From positions 1,344 through 65,343 of the forward strand of contig PLGG01000015.1 of the NCBI GenBank assembly GCA_003138515.1: DNA of 64,000 bases, given 5' to 3'. Positions within the stretch are counted from its first letter, which is position 1, and each line of letters opens with the position of its first letter. Positions 8,297-15,489 of the stretch are shown here, piece after piece. Made by a program: the position numbers and the translations under genes. Source of the DNA: Acidobacteriaceae bacterium (GTDB lineage Bacteria; Acidobacteriota; Terriglobia; Terriglobales; Acidobacteriaceae). The notes below the pieces were generated by a model, which searched no databases, was not told the origin of the DNA, and was given only the letters and a program-made list of their open reading frames with translations.

Positions 8297-10447
8297 ATGG
8301 CCTATTCAATGAGATTCCGTTCTGCATTTGCGCTTGTTGCCCTTGCCGTGGCCGTTGGGTTCTCTTCGCGCCCATCGCCAGCGCAGATCGTGCCGCAGGG
8401 CGCCTTCGGCTTTACCGACTTCGGCGCCGAAGCGAAGCTCGAAGAAAAGTTCCTTGCTGTTCCCGACCCCAAACTTGCCGGCGAAGATCTGAAGACCCTC
8501 ACCGCCGAGCCGCATCTCGCCGCAACGCCTGAAGACTACAAAACCGCCGAGTTCGTCGCGCGCAAATTCCGCGCCGCCGGTCTCGAAACGCAAATCGTTC
8601 CCTATCGCGTGCTCCTCAACCAGCCCAAGGTCGTTCGCGTCGAGGCCTGGGACGAAGCCGGCCATCCGCTCATGACCGGTCCCGCGCGCGAGCACGTGAA
8701 CGGCGATCCTCAGCAGGATGACCCGCGCATCGTAATGCCGTTCAACGGCTCTTCCGGTTCCGGAGACGTGACCGGCGAGGCCGTCTACGCAAACTACTGT
8801 CGCCTTGAAGACTTCGATTCGCTCGCCGCGCAGCACATCGATCTTCACGGCAAAATTGCCGTCTGCCGCTACGGCACCAACTTCCGTGGCGTCAAGGTTT
8901 ACCTCGCAGAGCAGCGGGGCGCAATCGGCGTGCTCATCTACTCCGATCCCCAGGACGACGGCTACTACAAAGGCGATCCTTATCCCATCGGTCCGTGGCG
9001 CCCCGACACCAGCGTCCAGCGCGGCTCGGTTCAATATCTCTTTCGCTATCCGGGCGATCCTGAGACTCCCGGCGTCGCCTCCACGCTCGATCTGCCCGAC
9101 TCCGCCCGCATCAAGAAAATCGATGGGCCCGACGGCAATCAGCCGCACATCATCTCCATTCCCCTCAGTTCTCACGATGCCGCGCCGATTTTGCAGGCGC
9201 TCAAAGGTCCGGGCGCGCCGCAAGGCTGGCAGGGTGCGCTGCCGTTTCGCTATCACCTCGGTCCCGCCGGAGTAAAAGTTCACCTCGTCTCCCAGCAGGA
9301 CTACCAGCGCCGCATCATTTGGGACGTCATCGGAAAGATCCCAGGCGCGCAAGATCCTGACGCATGGGTCATCGTCGGCAATCACCGCGACGCGTGGGTC
9401 TATGGCGCAGTCGACCCCTCCAGCGGCACCGCCGCCATGCTTGAAGCGGTTCGCGGCATCGGCGCGCTTCTCCATCAGGGATGGCGTCCTCGCCGCACCA
9501 TCGTCTTCTGCAGTTGGGACGCCGAGGAGGAAGGCCTCGTCGGCTCTACCGAATGGGTTGAGCAGCAGGACCACACCCTCGACCGCGCCGTCGCTTACTT
9601 TAACGTCGATGTCGCCGTCTCCGGTCCCGATTTCTCCGCGTCGGCCGTGCCCTCGCTGAAAAATTTCATCCGCGATGTGGCCCGTTCCGTTCCCAGCCCT
9701 GTGACCGGCTCAGTTTTTCTTCAGTGGCATCTCAGGCCATCCGGCGCTGACGAACATCACGAATCGAATGCGCCACCCATCGAGGGCGAAGAAGTCCACG
9801 TCGGCGATCTCGGCTCCGGGTCTGACTTCACTCCCTTCCTGCAACACGCCGGCGTGCCTTCAACTGAAGTCGGTTCAAACGGGCCCTATGGCGTCTATCA
9901 CTCCGCCTTCGACGACTTCGCCTGGTATACGCAAAACGCCGATCCCGATTTCGTCTACCTGCAGGAAATGGCGCGCGTCCTTGGCCTTGAAGCCATGCGC
10001 ATGGCCGACGCCGACGCACTTCCCTACAACTACATCGCCTACGCGCGCGAAATCTCGGCGTACATCCAGACGGCAAAGCGCAGGGCCGCCGACAACGGCC
10101 TCGCCTCTCTCGATTTCGCACCCGTCGAAGCAGCCGCATCGCATTTCGCCGCCGCCGCCGACCACGTTCATGCCCTCCAGTCCACTCCATATGGCGATCT
10201 CACACAGTTGAATCTCGCTCTCCGCCAGGCGGAAACAGCGCTGCTCTCGCCCTCCGGCCTCCCCGGCCGCCCGTGGTATCGCCACACCATCTACGCTCCC
10301 GGCGAACTCACCGGCTACGCCGCCGTTGTCATTCCCGGCGTCAACGAGGCCATTGACGCCCGCAACCCCACCCTTGCCGCGCAGCAGTTGGCCGTCCTCT
10401 CTCAAGTCCTCGATCGCGCTGCAATCGTCCTCTCAGCCGCGCATTGA
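8297..10447 (+). CDS. Exported M28-family metallopeptidase (glutamate carboxypeptidase II-like)
   Basis: A secreted zinc aminopeptidase/carboxypeptidase of the GCPII/transferrin-receptor group, about 716 residues. A signal peptide (about 1-30) is followed by a PA domain (about 150-300), the M28 catalytic domain with the metal ligands in GNHRDAWVYGAVDPSSGT and SWDAEEEGLVGSTEW (about 365-430), and a helical TFR-dimer-like C-terminus (about 590-716). The order and length match the family. ATG at 8297 or 8309 gives a good signal sequence; a TTG at 8273 is also in frame. The likely role is degradation of extracellular peptides. No partner genes. Confidence 0.92.
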   Translation: MAYSMRFRSAFALVALAVAVGFSSRPSPAQIVPQGAFGFTDFGAEAKLEEKFLAVPDPKLAGEDLKTLTAEPHLAATPEDYKTAEFVARKFRAAGLETQIVPYRVLLNQPKVVRVEAWDEAGHPLMTGPAREHVNGDPQQDDPRIVMPFNGSSGSGDVTGEAVYANYCRLEDFDSLAAQHIDLHGKIAVCRYGTNFRGVKVYLAEQRGAIGVLIYSDPQDDGYYKGDPYPIGPWRPDTSVQRGSVQYLFRYPGDPETPGVASTLDLPDSARIKKIDGPDGNQPHIISIPLSSHDAAPILQALKGPGAPQGWQGALPFRYHLGPAGVKVHLVSQQDYQRRIIWDVIGKIPGAQDPDAWVIVGNHRDAWVYGAVDPSSGTAAMLEAVRGIGALLHQGWRPRRTIVFCSWDAEEEGLVGSTEWVEQQDHTLDRAVAYFNVDVAVSGPDFSASAVPSLKNFIRDVARSVPSPVTGSVFLQWHLRPSGADEHHESNAPPIEGEEVHVGDLGSGSDFTPFLQHAGVPSTEVGSNGPYGVYHSAFDDFAWYTQNADPDFVYLQEMARVLGLEAMRMADADALPYNYIAYAREISAYIQTAKRRAADNGLASLDFAPVEAAASHFAAAADHVHALQSTPYGDLTQLNLALRQAETALLSPSGLPGRPWYRHTIYAPGELTGYAAVVIPGVNEAIDARNPTLAAQQLAVLSQVLDRAAIVLSAAH

Positions 10448-10653
10448 CCCGGAAACCTCAGCCCAAATCCCGCCTCAGGCCACACCGGCAATCTCTTGCA
10501 TATCAACGAGTTGCCGGCGCTCTCCCGCAAAAAGGCCATCCCCTCCCACCGACGAGTGATTCCCCATCGTATTAACGAAGCGTTAACGTCCTTGGCAAGC
10601 TGCCGATATTCCCTGAACAAAGGGTTGCTGCGGCCTGTACGAGGAAGTTTCTT

Positions 10654-10752
10654 ATGTTTGACTTTGTGCTTGGGTTCTCTTTCGTTGCGATGATTCTCTC
10701 GCCCTCGATTGTGTCCAACTGGCACTTGGTCAAGGCGCACAGGCCCCGCTAA
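10654..10752 (+). CDS. Very small membrane protein (32 aa), hypothetical
   Basis: A short ORF with a clear GAGGAAG ribosome site 6 bp upstream of the ATG. The product begins MFDFVLGFSFVAMILSPSIV and ends in a basic tail (KAHRPR), the pattern of a single-span small membrane protein. A second small ORF with its own ribosome site follows 28 bp later. A dyad TTAACG-aag-CGTTAA (10572-10586) lies about 70 bp upstream. No family is recognised; support is the ribosome site, the hydrophobic profile and the tandem arrangement. Confidence 0.45.
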   Translation: MFDFVLGFSFVAMILSPSIVSNWHLVKAHRPR

Positions 10753-10780
10753 ACAAACGGCACTTGCAAGGAGCAAACCC

Positions 10781-10921
10781 GTGGTGATGCGCATGGCTGA
10801 CCTCGTCATTGAAATGATCCTGTTGGCAACGATCCTGGTGCCGATGATCGCAACATCATTGCGCCCAGCTCGCGTGCCCAACCGCACAGGCCTGTTCCGC
10901 AAGCTGCCAGACGAGAACTAG
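10781..10921 (+). CDS. Very small membrane protein (46 aa), hypothetical
   Basis: GTG-initiated ORF with AAGGAG seven bases upstream. After a short polar start it has one hydrophobic segment (DLVIEMILLATILVPMIA, about residues 6-24) and a basic C-terminus (RPARVPNRTGLFRKL). Together with the 32-residue ORF before it, it may form a bicistronic unit of single-span proteins between the peptidase gene and the ccm cluster. ATG codons at 10787 and 10793 are alternative starts. The function is unknown. Confidence 0.45.
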   Translation: MVMRMADLVIEMILLATILVPMIATSLRPARVPNRTGLFRKLPDEN

Positions 10922-11075
10922 GCCCGCAACCCGTCCGCTGGCCCGCAGCCACTCCCACACCTGCGCCCACTCCAGCTTGCCCTCGCCTGCCGGTCCTCTC
11001 GCTCCTACTTCTGCCCGCCTGGCCCTCGCCCGGCCTAAGTCCCTCAGTCCCTTCGCTGTCCCCGCCTGTCAGCCT

Positions 11076-11097
11076 TTGACCTGTGATTTAGATCACT
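11076..11097 (+). promoter_or_regulatory. CRP/FNR-type palindrome upstream of ccmE
   Basis: TGTGA-tttaga-TCAC (11082-11096) closely matches the CRP-family consensus TGTGA-N6-TCACA. A TTGACC hexamer (11076-11081) abuts it. The site is about 60 bp upstream of the ccmE ATG, a position suitable for activation. Binding by a CRP/FNR-family regulator is inferred from the match only. Confidence 0.45.
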
Positions 11098-11149
11098 TCG
11101 AATTTGACCCCCTCGCCCTCACACTCGTATCGTTAATAGTTGGAGCATT

Positions 11150-11680
11150 ATGAAGCCGCACTATCAAACCCTTCGCATCGGCGTCGCCGTGGTCGTAATC
11201 CTCGGCACCATTTCCTGGCTGGCCTACACGGGCTACGCCTCGAACAAGAGTTACTACGTCACCATCGCCGAGCTCGGCGGCATGGGCGACAAGGCCTATC
11301 ACAGCAATCTCCGCGTGGAGGGCTTCGTCGAGCCCGGCTCCATTGAGCAGGTTGGAACCCACGTCGACTTCGTCCTGAACGAATACGAGAGCCATTCGCC
11401 CAAAGCCCCAAGCGGCCATCTGCTCAAGGTCACCTACAAGGGAACCGAGCCGCCGCCCGACACCTTCAAAGACGATGCTATGGCGCTCGCTGAGGGCACT
11501 TACGGCCGCGACGGCGTTTTCCACGCCACGGTGCTTCAGGCCAAATGCGCCAGCAAATACGCTCCGCAGCAGCCTGGCGCTGCGCCATCGACTCCGGCGG
11601 CTCCGCCCACCTCCAAGCCGAACACCGCATCGGCTCCGCCGTACGCGCCTCCTGCCTCCACCCAAACCGCCGCTAACTGA
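11150..11680 (+). CDS. ccmE: Cytochrome c maturation heme chaperone CcmE, CxxxY type
   Basis: CcmE is a membrane-anchored periplasmic chaperone that binds heme covalently and passes it to the cytochrome c ligase. The 176-residue protein has one N-terminal membrane anchor (about 9-27), the OB-fold beta domain (about 33-130) and a Pro/Ala-rich tail (about 140-176). Where E. coli has the heme-binding HxxxY, this protein has CASKY with C133 and Y137, so it belongs to the CxxxY class described in some delta-proteobacteria and archaea. It heads a cluster with ccmA, ybaK and ccmB; ccmC, ccmF, ccmG and ccmH are not in the window. Confidence 0.88.
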   Translation: MKPHYQTLRIGVAVVVILGTISWLAYTGYASNKSYYVTIAELGGMGDKAYHSNLRVEGFVEPGSIEQVGTHVDFVLNEYESHSPKAPSGHLLKVTYKGTEPPPDTFKDDAMALAEGTYGRDGVFHATVLQAKCASKYAPQQPGAAPSTPAAPPTSKPNTASAPPYAPPASTQTAAN

Positions 11681-11684
11681 TCGA

Positions 11685-12398
11685 ATGACGACGAACGTCC
11701 CCGAAGCCGGCCGCTCAACCCTCGGCGCCCGACCCGAAAACGCGCGACCCACCAACGCGCAACTTGTCCAGGTGTCCAAACTCTTCGGCACGTTTGCCGC
11801 TCTCCGCCAGGTCTCGCTCTCGCTCGAGCCCGGTTGCTGCTACGTTCTCCTCGGCGAAAACGGCGCGGGCAAGTCCACGCTTCTCCGCGTACTCGCCGGC
11901 CTTCTCCGTCCCACGCACGGAACGGTCCGCGTCTTCGGCGACTCCCAGCCCCATGACGCGCGCGCCCGCATCGGCTACATGAGCCACGCGCCCATGCTCT
12001 ACGACGAGCTCACCGCCCAGGAGAATCTCCGCTACTTCAGCAGTCTTTATTCCGGCCGCCCCTGTCTCACGCCCGCTGAAGCTCTTCGTCAGGTCGGCCT
12101 CGACCCCGATCTCAACCGCCTTTTCGGCCAGTACTCGCAGGGCATGCGCCAGCGCACCTCGCTCGCCCGCGTGCTGCTCTCCGTGCCCGAGCTGCTTCTT
12201 CTCGACGAACCCTTCTCCAACATGGATGTTGAAAGCGTCCGTCAGATGGTCGCACTCCTCGCCGGCTTCCGCCAGTCCGATCGCACCATCGTCCTCACCA
12301 CGCACCAGCGCGAGCATGCCGCACCAATCGCCGACTTCGTCATCACTCTCCATGCCGGCCGCGTCGCGTCCGTTGATCCCGGGAGCCCCACGCAATGA
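11685..12398 (+). CDS. ccmA: Heme exporter ABC ATP-binding protein CcmA
   Basis: ATPase subunit of the CcmAB(CD) complex that releases holo-CcmE from CcmC during cytochrome c maturation. The 237-residue protein shows Walker A GENGAGKST (about 57-65), an ABC signature variant YSQGMRQRTSLARV, Walker B LLLLDEPFSNMD and a switch histidine in LTTHQ. It starts 5 bp after the ccmE stop and shares an ATGA overlap with the ybaK-like gene. An in-frame extension into ccmE (to 11475) is not credible. The assignment as CcmA rather than a generic ABC ATPase rests on the ccmE and ccmB neighbours. Confidence 0.85.
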   Translation: MTTNVPEAGRSTLGARPENARPTNAQLVQVSKLFGTFAALRQVSLSLEPGCCYVLLGENGAGKSTLLRVLAGLLRPTHGTVRVFGDSQPHDARARIGYMSHAPMLYDELTAQENLRYFSSLYSGRPCLTPAEALRQVGLDPDLNRLFGQYSQGMRQRTSLARVLLSVPELLLLDEPFSNMDVESVRQMVALLAGFRQSDRTIVLTTHQREHAAPIADFVITLHAGRVASVDPGSPTQ

Positions 12399-12910
12399 AG
12401 ACCAACGGCGCGCGCTTCCTTGAATCCCTCGGCATTCCGTTCGAGCTCCGCGAGTACGAGGTCGATCCCGACGATCTCTCGGCGAAGACGGTCGCAAAGA
12501 AAATTGGCATGCCCGCCGAGCAGGTCTTCAAAACATTACTGACCACCGACGGCGCACATGGCTACGTCTTCGCCGTCATTCCCGGCGACGCCGCGCTCGA
12601 CTTCAAGAAGTTGTCGCGCCTCGCCGGTTGGCGCAAAGCCGAGATGGCTCCCCTCAAAGACGTCCAGCCGCTCACCGGCTACATCCGCGGCGGCGTCACC
12701 GTCTTCGGCGCAAAAAAGCCCTACCTCATCTACGTCGACGAAACCGCCATCCTCTTCGATCGGATCAGCGTCTCCGCCGGAACCCGCGGCACGCAGTTGA
12801 TCCTCGCGCCCGACGACTATCTCCGCGCCGCTGCCGCAATCGGCCAGCCCGTCCAAACCGCAGACCTGACGAAAGCCGCCCAACCCAGCGCCCCGGAGGG
12901 CCACGAATGA
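12395..12910 (+). CDS. ybaK: YbaK/EbsC-family Cys-tRNA(Pro) deacylase
   Basis: A 171-residue trans-editing enzyme that hydrolyses Cys mischarged on tRNA-Pro. Landmarks are the N-terminal LGIPFELREYEVD, AEQVFKTLLT (about 43-52), the invariant lysine in FKKLSRL, and the GYIRGGVTVFGAKK loop (about 95-108) followed by VDETA. It is translationally coupled on both sides: it overlaps ccmA by 4 bp and ccmB by 4 bp. It therefore splits the ccmA-ccmB pair, which encodes two subunits of one transporter; the enzyme has no known part in heme export. Confidence 0.92.
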   Translation: MKTNGARFLESLGIPFELREYEVDPDDLSAKTVAKKIGMPAEQVFKTLLTTDGAHGYVFAVIPGDAALDFKKLSRLAGWRKAEMAPLKDVQPLTGYIRGGVTVFGAKKPYLIYVDETAILFDRISVSAGTRGTQLILAPDDYLRAAAAIGQPVQTADLTKAAQPSAPEGHE

Positions 12911-13575
12911 CCCGCGCCCTCTTCACTCATCTCGCCAAAGATCTCCGCATCGAGTGGCGCACTCTCGATGCCATGATCTCCATGATTTTCTTTTCCGGCC
13001 TCGTCGTCGTGCTCTTCTCCATTGCCTTCGATCCCCGCGGCGCATTCTCGCAGCAAATCGCCGGAGGCGTCCTCTGCGTGGCCACCATGTTCGCCTCGGT
13101 CACCGCCCTCAATCAGGCCTGGGCCCGCGAAATCCGCCACCAGGTCATGGACGCGCAGCGCATGGTCCCTTCCGCGGGCGCCGAGCTCTACCTCGCCAAA
13201 ACCATCGCCAACTTCCTGTTCGTCTCCATCGTCCAGATCGTCCTCGCGCCCTTCTTCTTCGTCTTCTACAACCTTCACATCGCCGGCGATGCGTGGCAGT
13301 TGGCCCTCGTTCTTCCGCTAGGCACCTGGGCTTTGGTCGTCAACGGAGTCTTCTTCGCCGCGCTCTCCATCGGCAGCCGCAATCGCGAGTTCCTTCTCTC
13401 TCTCATCCTCTTCCCCATCTTCATTCCCGCTCTTCTCGCCATGGTCCAGGCCGTCACCTCCATCCTTACCGGCGACGGCGACCCCGCGCTCTGGATCAAA
13501 ATGCTCCTCGGCTACGACATCATCTTCACCACCGCCAGCCTGCTGCTCTTCGACGTCGTCTTCCACGCCGAATAG
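12907..13575 (+). CDS. ccmB: Heme exporter membrane subunit CcmB
   Basis: Inner-membrane permease partner of CcmA. The 222-residue protein begins MTRALFTHLAKDLRIEWRT, typical of CcmB, and has six hydrophobic segments (about residues 20-40, 46-66, 95-118, 126-150, 155-178 and 195-218). The conserved DGDPALWIKMLLGYD loop before the last segment is also present. It overlaps ybaK by ATGA and ends the cluster; a REP-like repeat and a terminator-like hairpin follow. Its presence supports reading the upstream ABC gene as ccmA. Confidence 0.9.
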   Translation: MTRALFTHLAKDLRIEWRTLDAMISMIFFSGLVVVLFSIAFDPRGAFSQQIAGGVLCVATMFASVTALNQAWAREIRHQVMDAQRMVPSAGAELYLAKTIANFLFVSIVQIVLAPFFFVFYNLHIAGDAWQLALVLPLGTWALVVNGVFFAALSIGSRNREFLLSLILFPIFIPALLAMVQAVTSILTGDGDPALWIKMLLGYDIIFTTASLLLFDVVFHAE

Positions 13576-13586
13576 CCACGCCTGCC

Positions 13587-13605
13587 TGTAGCGCCGGGGT
13601 CCGCC
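13587..13605. repeat. REP-like TGTAGCGCCGG unit
   Basis: TGTAGCGCCGGGGTCCGCC lies 12 bp after the ccmB stop and matches the first half of the units at 4217 and 55960. As in those cases it directly follows a coding region. The second half has decayed, so it does not fold into the full hairpin. Confidence 0.4.
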
Positions 13606-13675
13606 TTGATGAACGCCGTGTGAATTGTCTCCCTGCGTCTTGTTCATCCCCCGGGCTTGTGTTACATTCTGGCGA

Positions 13676-13845
13676 TGAAGTCATTCGCCCCCATGAACGC
13701 CGAAACGTGTTGTCGCGCCGTCATCCGTTGCGCGCACACGCATTCTGGCGTGAGGAAATGGCTGGGCTAGAGCACTTCACAAGCTGCCGTCTCCAACTGA
13801 CCCACCGCCAGAATCTGAACTGGCAGGTGGGTTTTCTGCTTTTTG
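13676..13845 (+). ncRNA. Possible small RNA between ccmB and tRNA-Cys
   Basis: This 324-base gap has a weak promoter (TTGTTC at about 13640, 17 bp, TACATT at about 13663) and, some 170 bp downstream, a strong intrinsic terminator. No ORF with a ribosome site lies between. The arrangement would give a transcript of about 170 nt. It does not resemble 6S RNA, RNase P RNA or tmRNA by eye. The hairpin could equally be only the ccmB terminator. Confidence 0.25.
13800..13843 (+). terminator. Strong rho-independent terminator before tRNA-Cys
   Basis: ACCCACCGCCAG (13800-13811) pairs with CTGGC-a-GGTGGG(T) (13820-13832) around an 8-base loop, followed by TTTTCTGCTTTTT. It ends either ccmB read-through or a separate small transcript, and insulates tRNA-Cys. 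Confidence 0.75.
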
Positions 13846-13899
13846 GCCTGAATTCTTGGGGGGAATCGTAACGTCGGAAACTGCTGAGTGAGCGGTAGG

Positions 13900-13975
13900 G
13901 GGCCGGTGGCGAAGTGGCTAACGCGCGGGTCTGCAAAACCTGTATTCGCGGGTTCAATTCCCGCCCGGCCCTCCA
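13900..13975 (+). tRNA. tRNA-Cys (GCA)
   Basis: A 76-nt cloverleaf with acceptor stem GGGCCGG / CCGGCCC, anticodon stem CGGGT/ACCTG with a CTGCAAA loop giving anticodon GCA, T-arm GCGGG-TTCAATT-CCCGC, discriminator T and an encoded CCA. The TψC and anticodon arms are perfectly paired. No other tRNA is adjacent. Confidence 0.95.
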
Positions 13976-14117
13976 ATTTCAAAGACCCCCGATGGGGTCG
14001 CGACAAGAATGTCAGGGTCGCGGCAACGTCAACGCAACATCAACGCAACTGCTTTTCCGGTCCACCTGAATCACGCATTTCGAACTGGAATCCAAACCCG
14101 ACTCCCGGAGGACGACC

Positions 14118-14252
14118 ATGTCGAATACTCAACCAGCCGAATCCCAACCCGCCGTTTCGTCCGGCCCTTCGCTGGACCTCTATGCCGTCGCACTCGCGCT
14201 TCTCGCCGCGCTGCTGGTGCGTTTCAACCTGATCCCGCCCATCAAGTGGTGA
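14118..14252 (+). CDS. Small membrane protein (44 aa) upstream of the YeiH-family gene
   Basis: ORF too short for routine gene calling but with GGAGGA 7 bp before the ATG. It encodes a polar N-terminus (about 1-18, rich in Ser/Gln/Pro) and one hydrophobic segment (YAVALALLAALLVRFNLIPP, about 22-41), ending IKW. It lies 51 bp upstream of the YeiH-type transporter on the same strand, so it may be a co-transcribed small subunit. I do not recognise a family. Confidence 0.5.
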   Translation: MSNTQPAESQPAVSSGPSLDLYAVALALLAALLVRFNLIPPIKW

Positions 14253-14303
14253 TTCAATCCATCGAACTGGAACAGCCACATTTCGCCAAACAAGGAGATT
14301 TCT

Positions 14304-15386
14304 ATGGCAACCGCCGCCATTCGATCGCCAAAAGCTGCATCCTTCGGCCATCGCACCATTGCCCTTATCCCCGGCCTGCTGCTTCTTGCCGCGGTGGGAT
14401 ACGCGGGCAAGTTCATCGAGCAGTCGATCAATGCCTACGCCAAGGCCCATCACACTCCCTTCCCCGACATTGAATTTGTGCTTTGGGCCATCGTCATCGG
14501 CCTTATTATCGCGAACACCATCGGTATTCCGCGCATCTTCGCGCCCGGCGTGGCCACCTATGAATTCTGGCTCAAAGCCGGCATCGTTCTGCTCGGCTCG
14601 CGATTCCTGCTCGGAGACGTGCTTCATCTTGGCGGAATCTCTCTGCTGCTGGTTGCCATTGCGCTCTCGCTCTCGCTTGCTTTCATGCATCTGCTGGGCC
14701 GTGCCTTCAAACTCAAGCCCAAGCTCACTTCGCTGCTCGCCATCGGCTCAGCCATCTGCGGCGTCTCGGCCATCATTGCCGCCAAGCCATCCATCGACGC
14801 CGACGATGAAGACGCATCGTATGCCATCGCCGCCATCCTTGCCCTCGGCGCAATCTCGTTGTTTACCTTTCCGCTCATCGGCCACGCGCTGCACTTGAGC
14901 GACAAGGCCTACGGCCTCTGGGCGGGGCTCGCCGTTGACAACACCGCCGAGGCTACTGCTGCGGGCGCTCTCTATTCTGACGCTGCCGGCAAGGTCGCCG
15001 TCCTCGCCAAGACCACCCGCAACGCGCTCATCGGATTCATCGTGCTCGCCTATGCCATCTATTGGTCATCGCGCGGCCAGGCTCAGGTCATCGGCAACAA
15101 GGCTGCATTTCTTTGGAATAAGTTCCCCAAGTTCGTTCTGGGATTCCTGCTCATCTCGCTGCTCGCAACTGTCGGCTTCTTCGCCAAGCCGCAGCTCGCA
15201 AGCCTCGCCAACCTCTCGCGCTGGGCCTTCCTGTTGACCTTTGCCGGAGTGGGCCTCCGCACCAATCTGCGTGAACTTGGGGCGCAAGGCTGGAGGCCTT
15301 TTGCAGTCGGCGCAATCGGCGAGGCATTCATCGCTCTGCTCACGCTGGGCTTGGTCTTTGGAGCGGACCATTACCTGAAGTTGTAA
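14304..15386 (+). CDS. YeiH/UPF0324-family putative sulfate/anion exporter
   Basis: A 360-residue polytopic inner-membrane protein of the YeiH (UPF0324) family, with about ten hydrophobic segments. Family signatures include EFWLKAGIVLLGSRFLLGDV (about 92-111), LLAIGSAICGVSAIIAAKP (about 146-164), and LAVDNTAEATAAGALYS (about 210-226). The family is annotated as a putative sulfate exporter, but experimental support is thin. An AAGGAG site precedes the ATG. The 44-residue membrane ORF upstream may belong to the same unit; the arsenic genes beyond are convergent and on the other strand. Confidence 0.88.
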   Translation: MATAAIRSPKAASFGHRTIALIPGLLLLAAVGYAGKFIEQSINAYAKAHHTPFPDIEFVLWAIVIGLIIANTIGIPRIFAPGVATYEFWLKAGIVLLGSRFLLGDVLHLGGISLLLVAIALSLSLAFMHLLGRAFKLKPKLTSLLAIGSAICGVSAIIAAKPSIDADDEDASYAIAAILALGAISLFTFPLIGHALHLSDKAYGLWAGLAVDNTAEATAAGALYSDAAGKVAVLAKTTRNALIGFIVLAYAIYWSSRGQAQVIGNKAAFLWNKFPKFVLGFLLISLLATVGFFAKPQLASLANLSRWAFLLTFAGVGLRTNLRELGAQGWRPFAVGAIGEAFIALLTLGLVFGADHYLKL

Positions 15387-15489
15387 GGACGTGGCGGCGA
15401 GTCAGCGAGTTAGTAAGTCAGCGGCGGGCGTGGTTCTTCGGCTTCGCACAGGCCCGGTTCCGAGGCGACCGGCTACGCCAGATGCCGGT

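Noticed and set aside
8306-9574. 422-residue antisense frame opposite the M28 peptidase gene
   Set aside because: Long antisense frames are expected in GC-rich coding DNA; it has no ribosome site or recognisable domain, and the sense gene is clear.
13676-13845. 6S RNA
   Set aside because: No long closing stem with a central bubble could be drawn; kept only as an unassigned small-RNA candidate.
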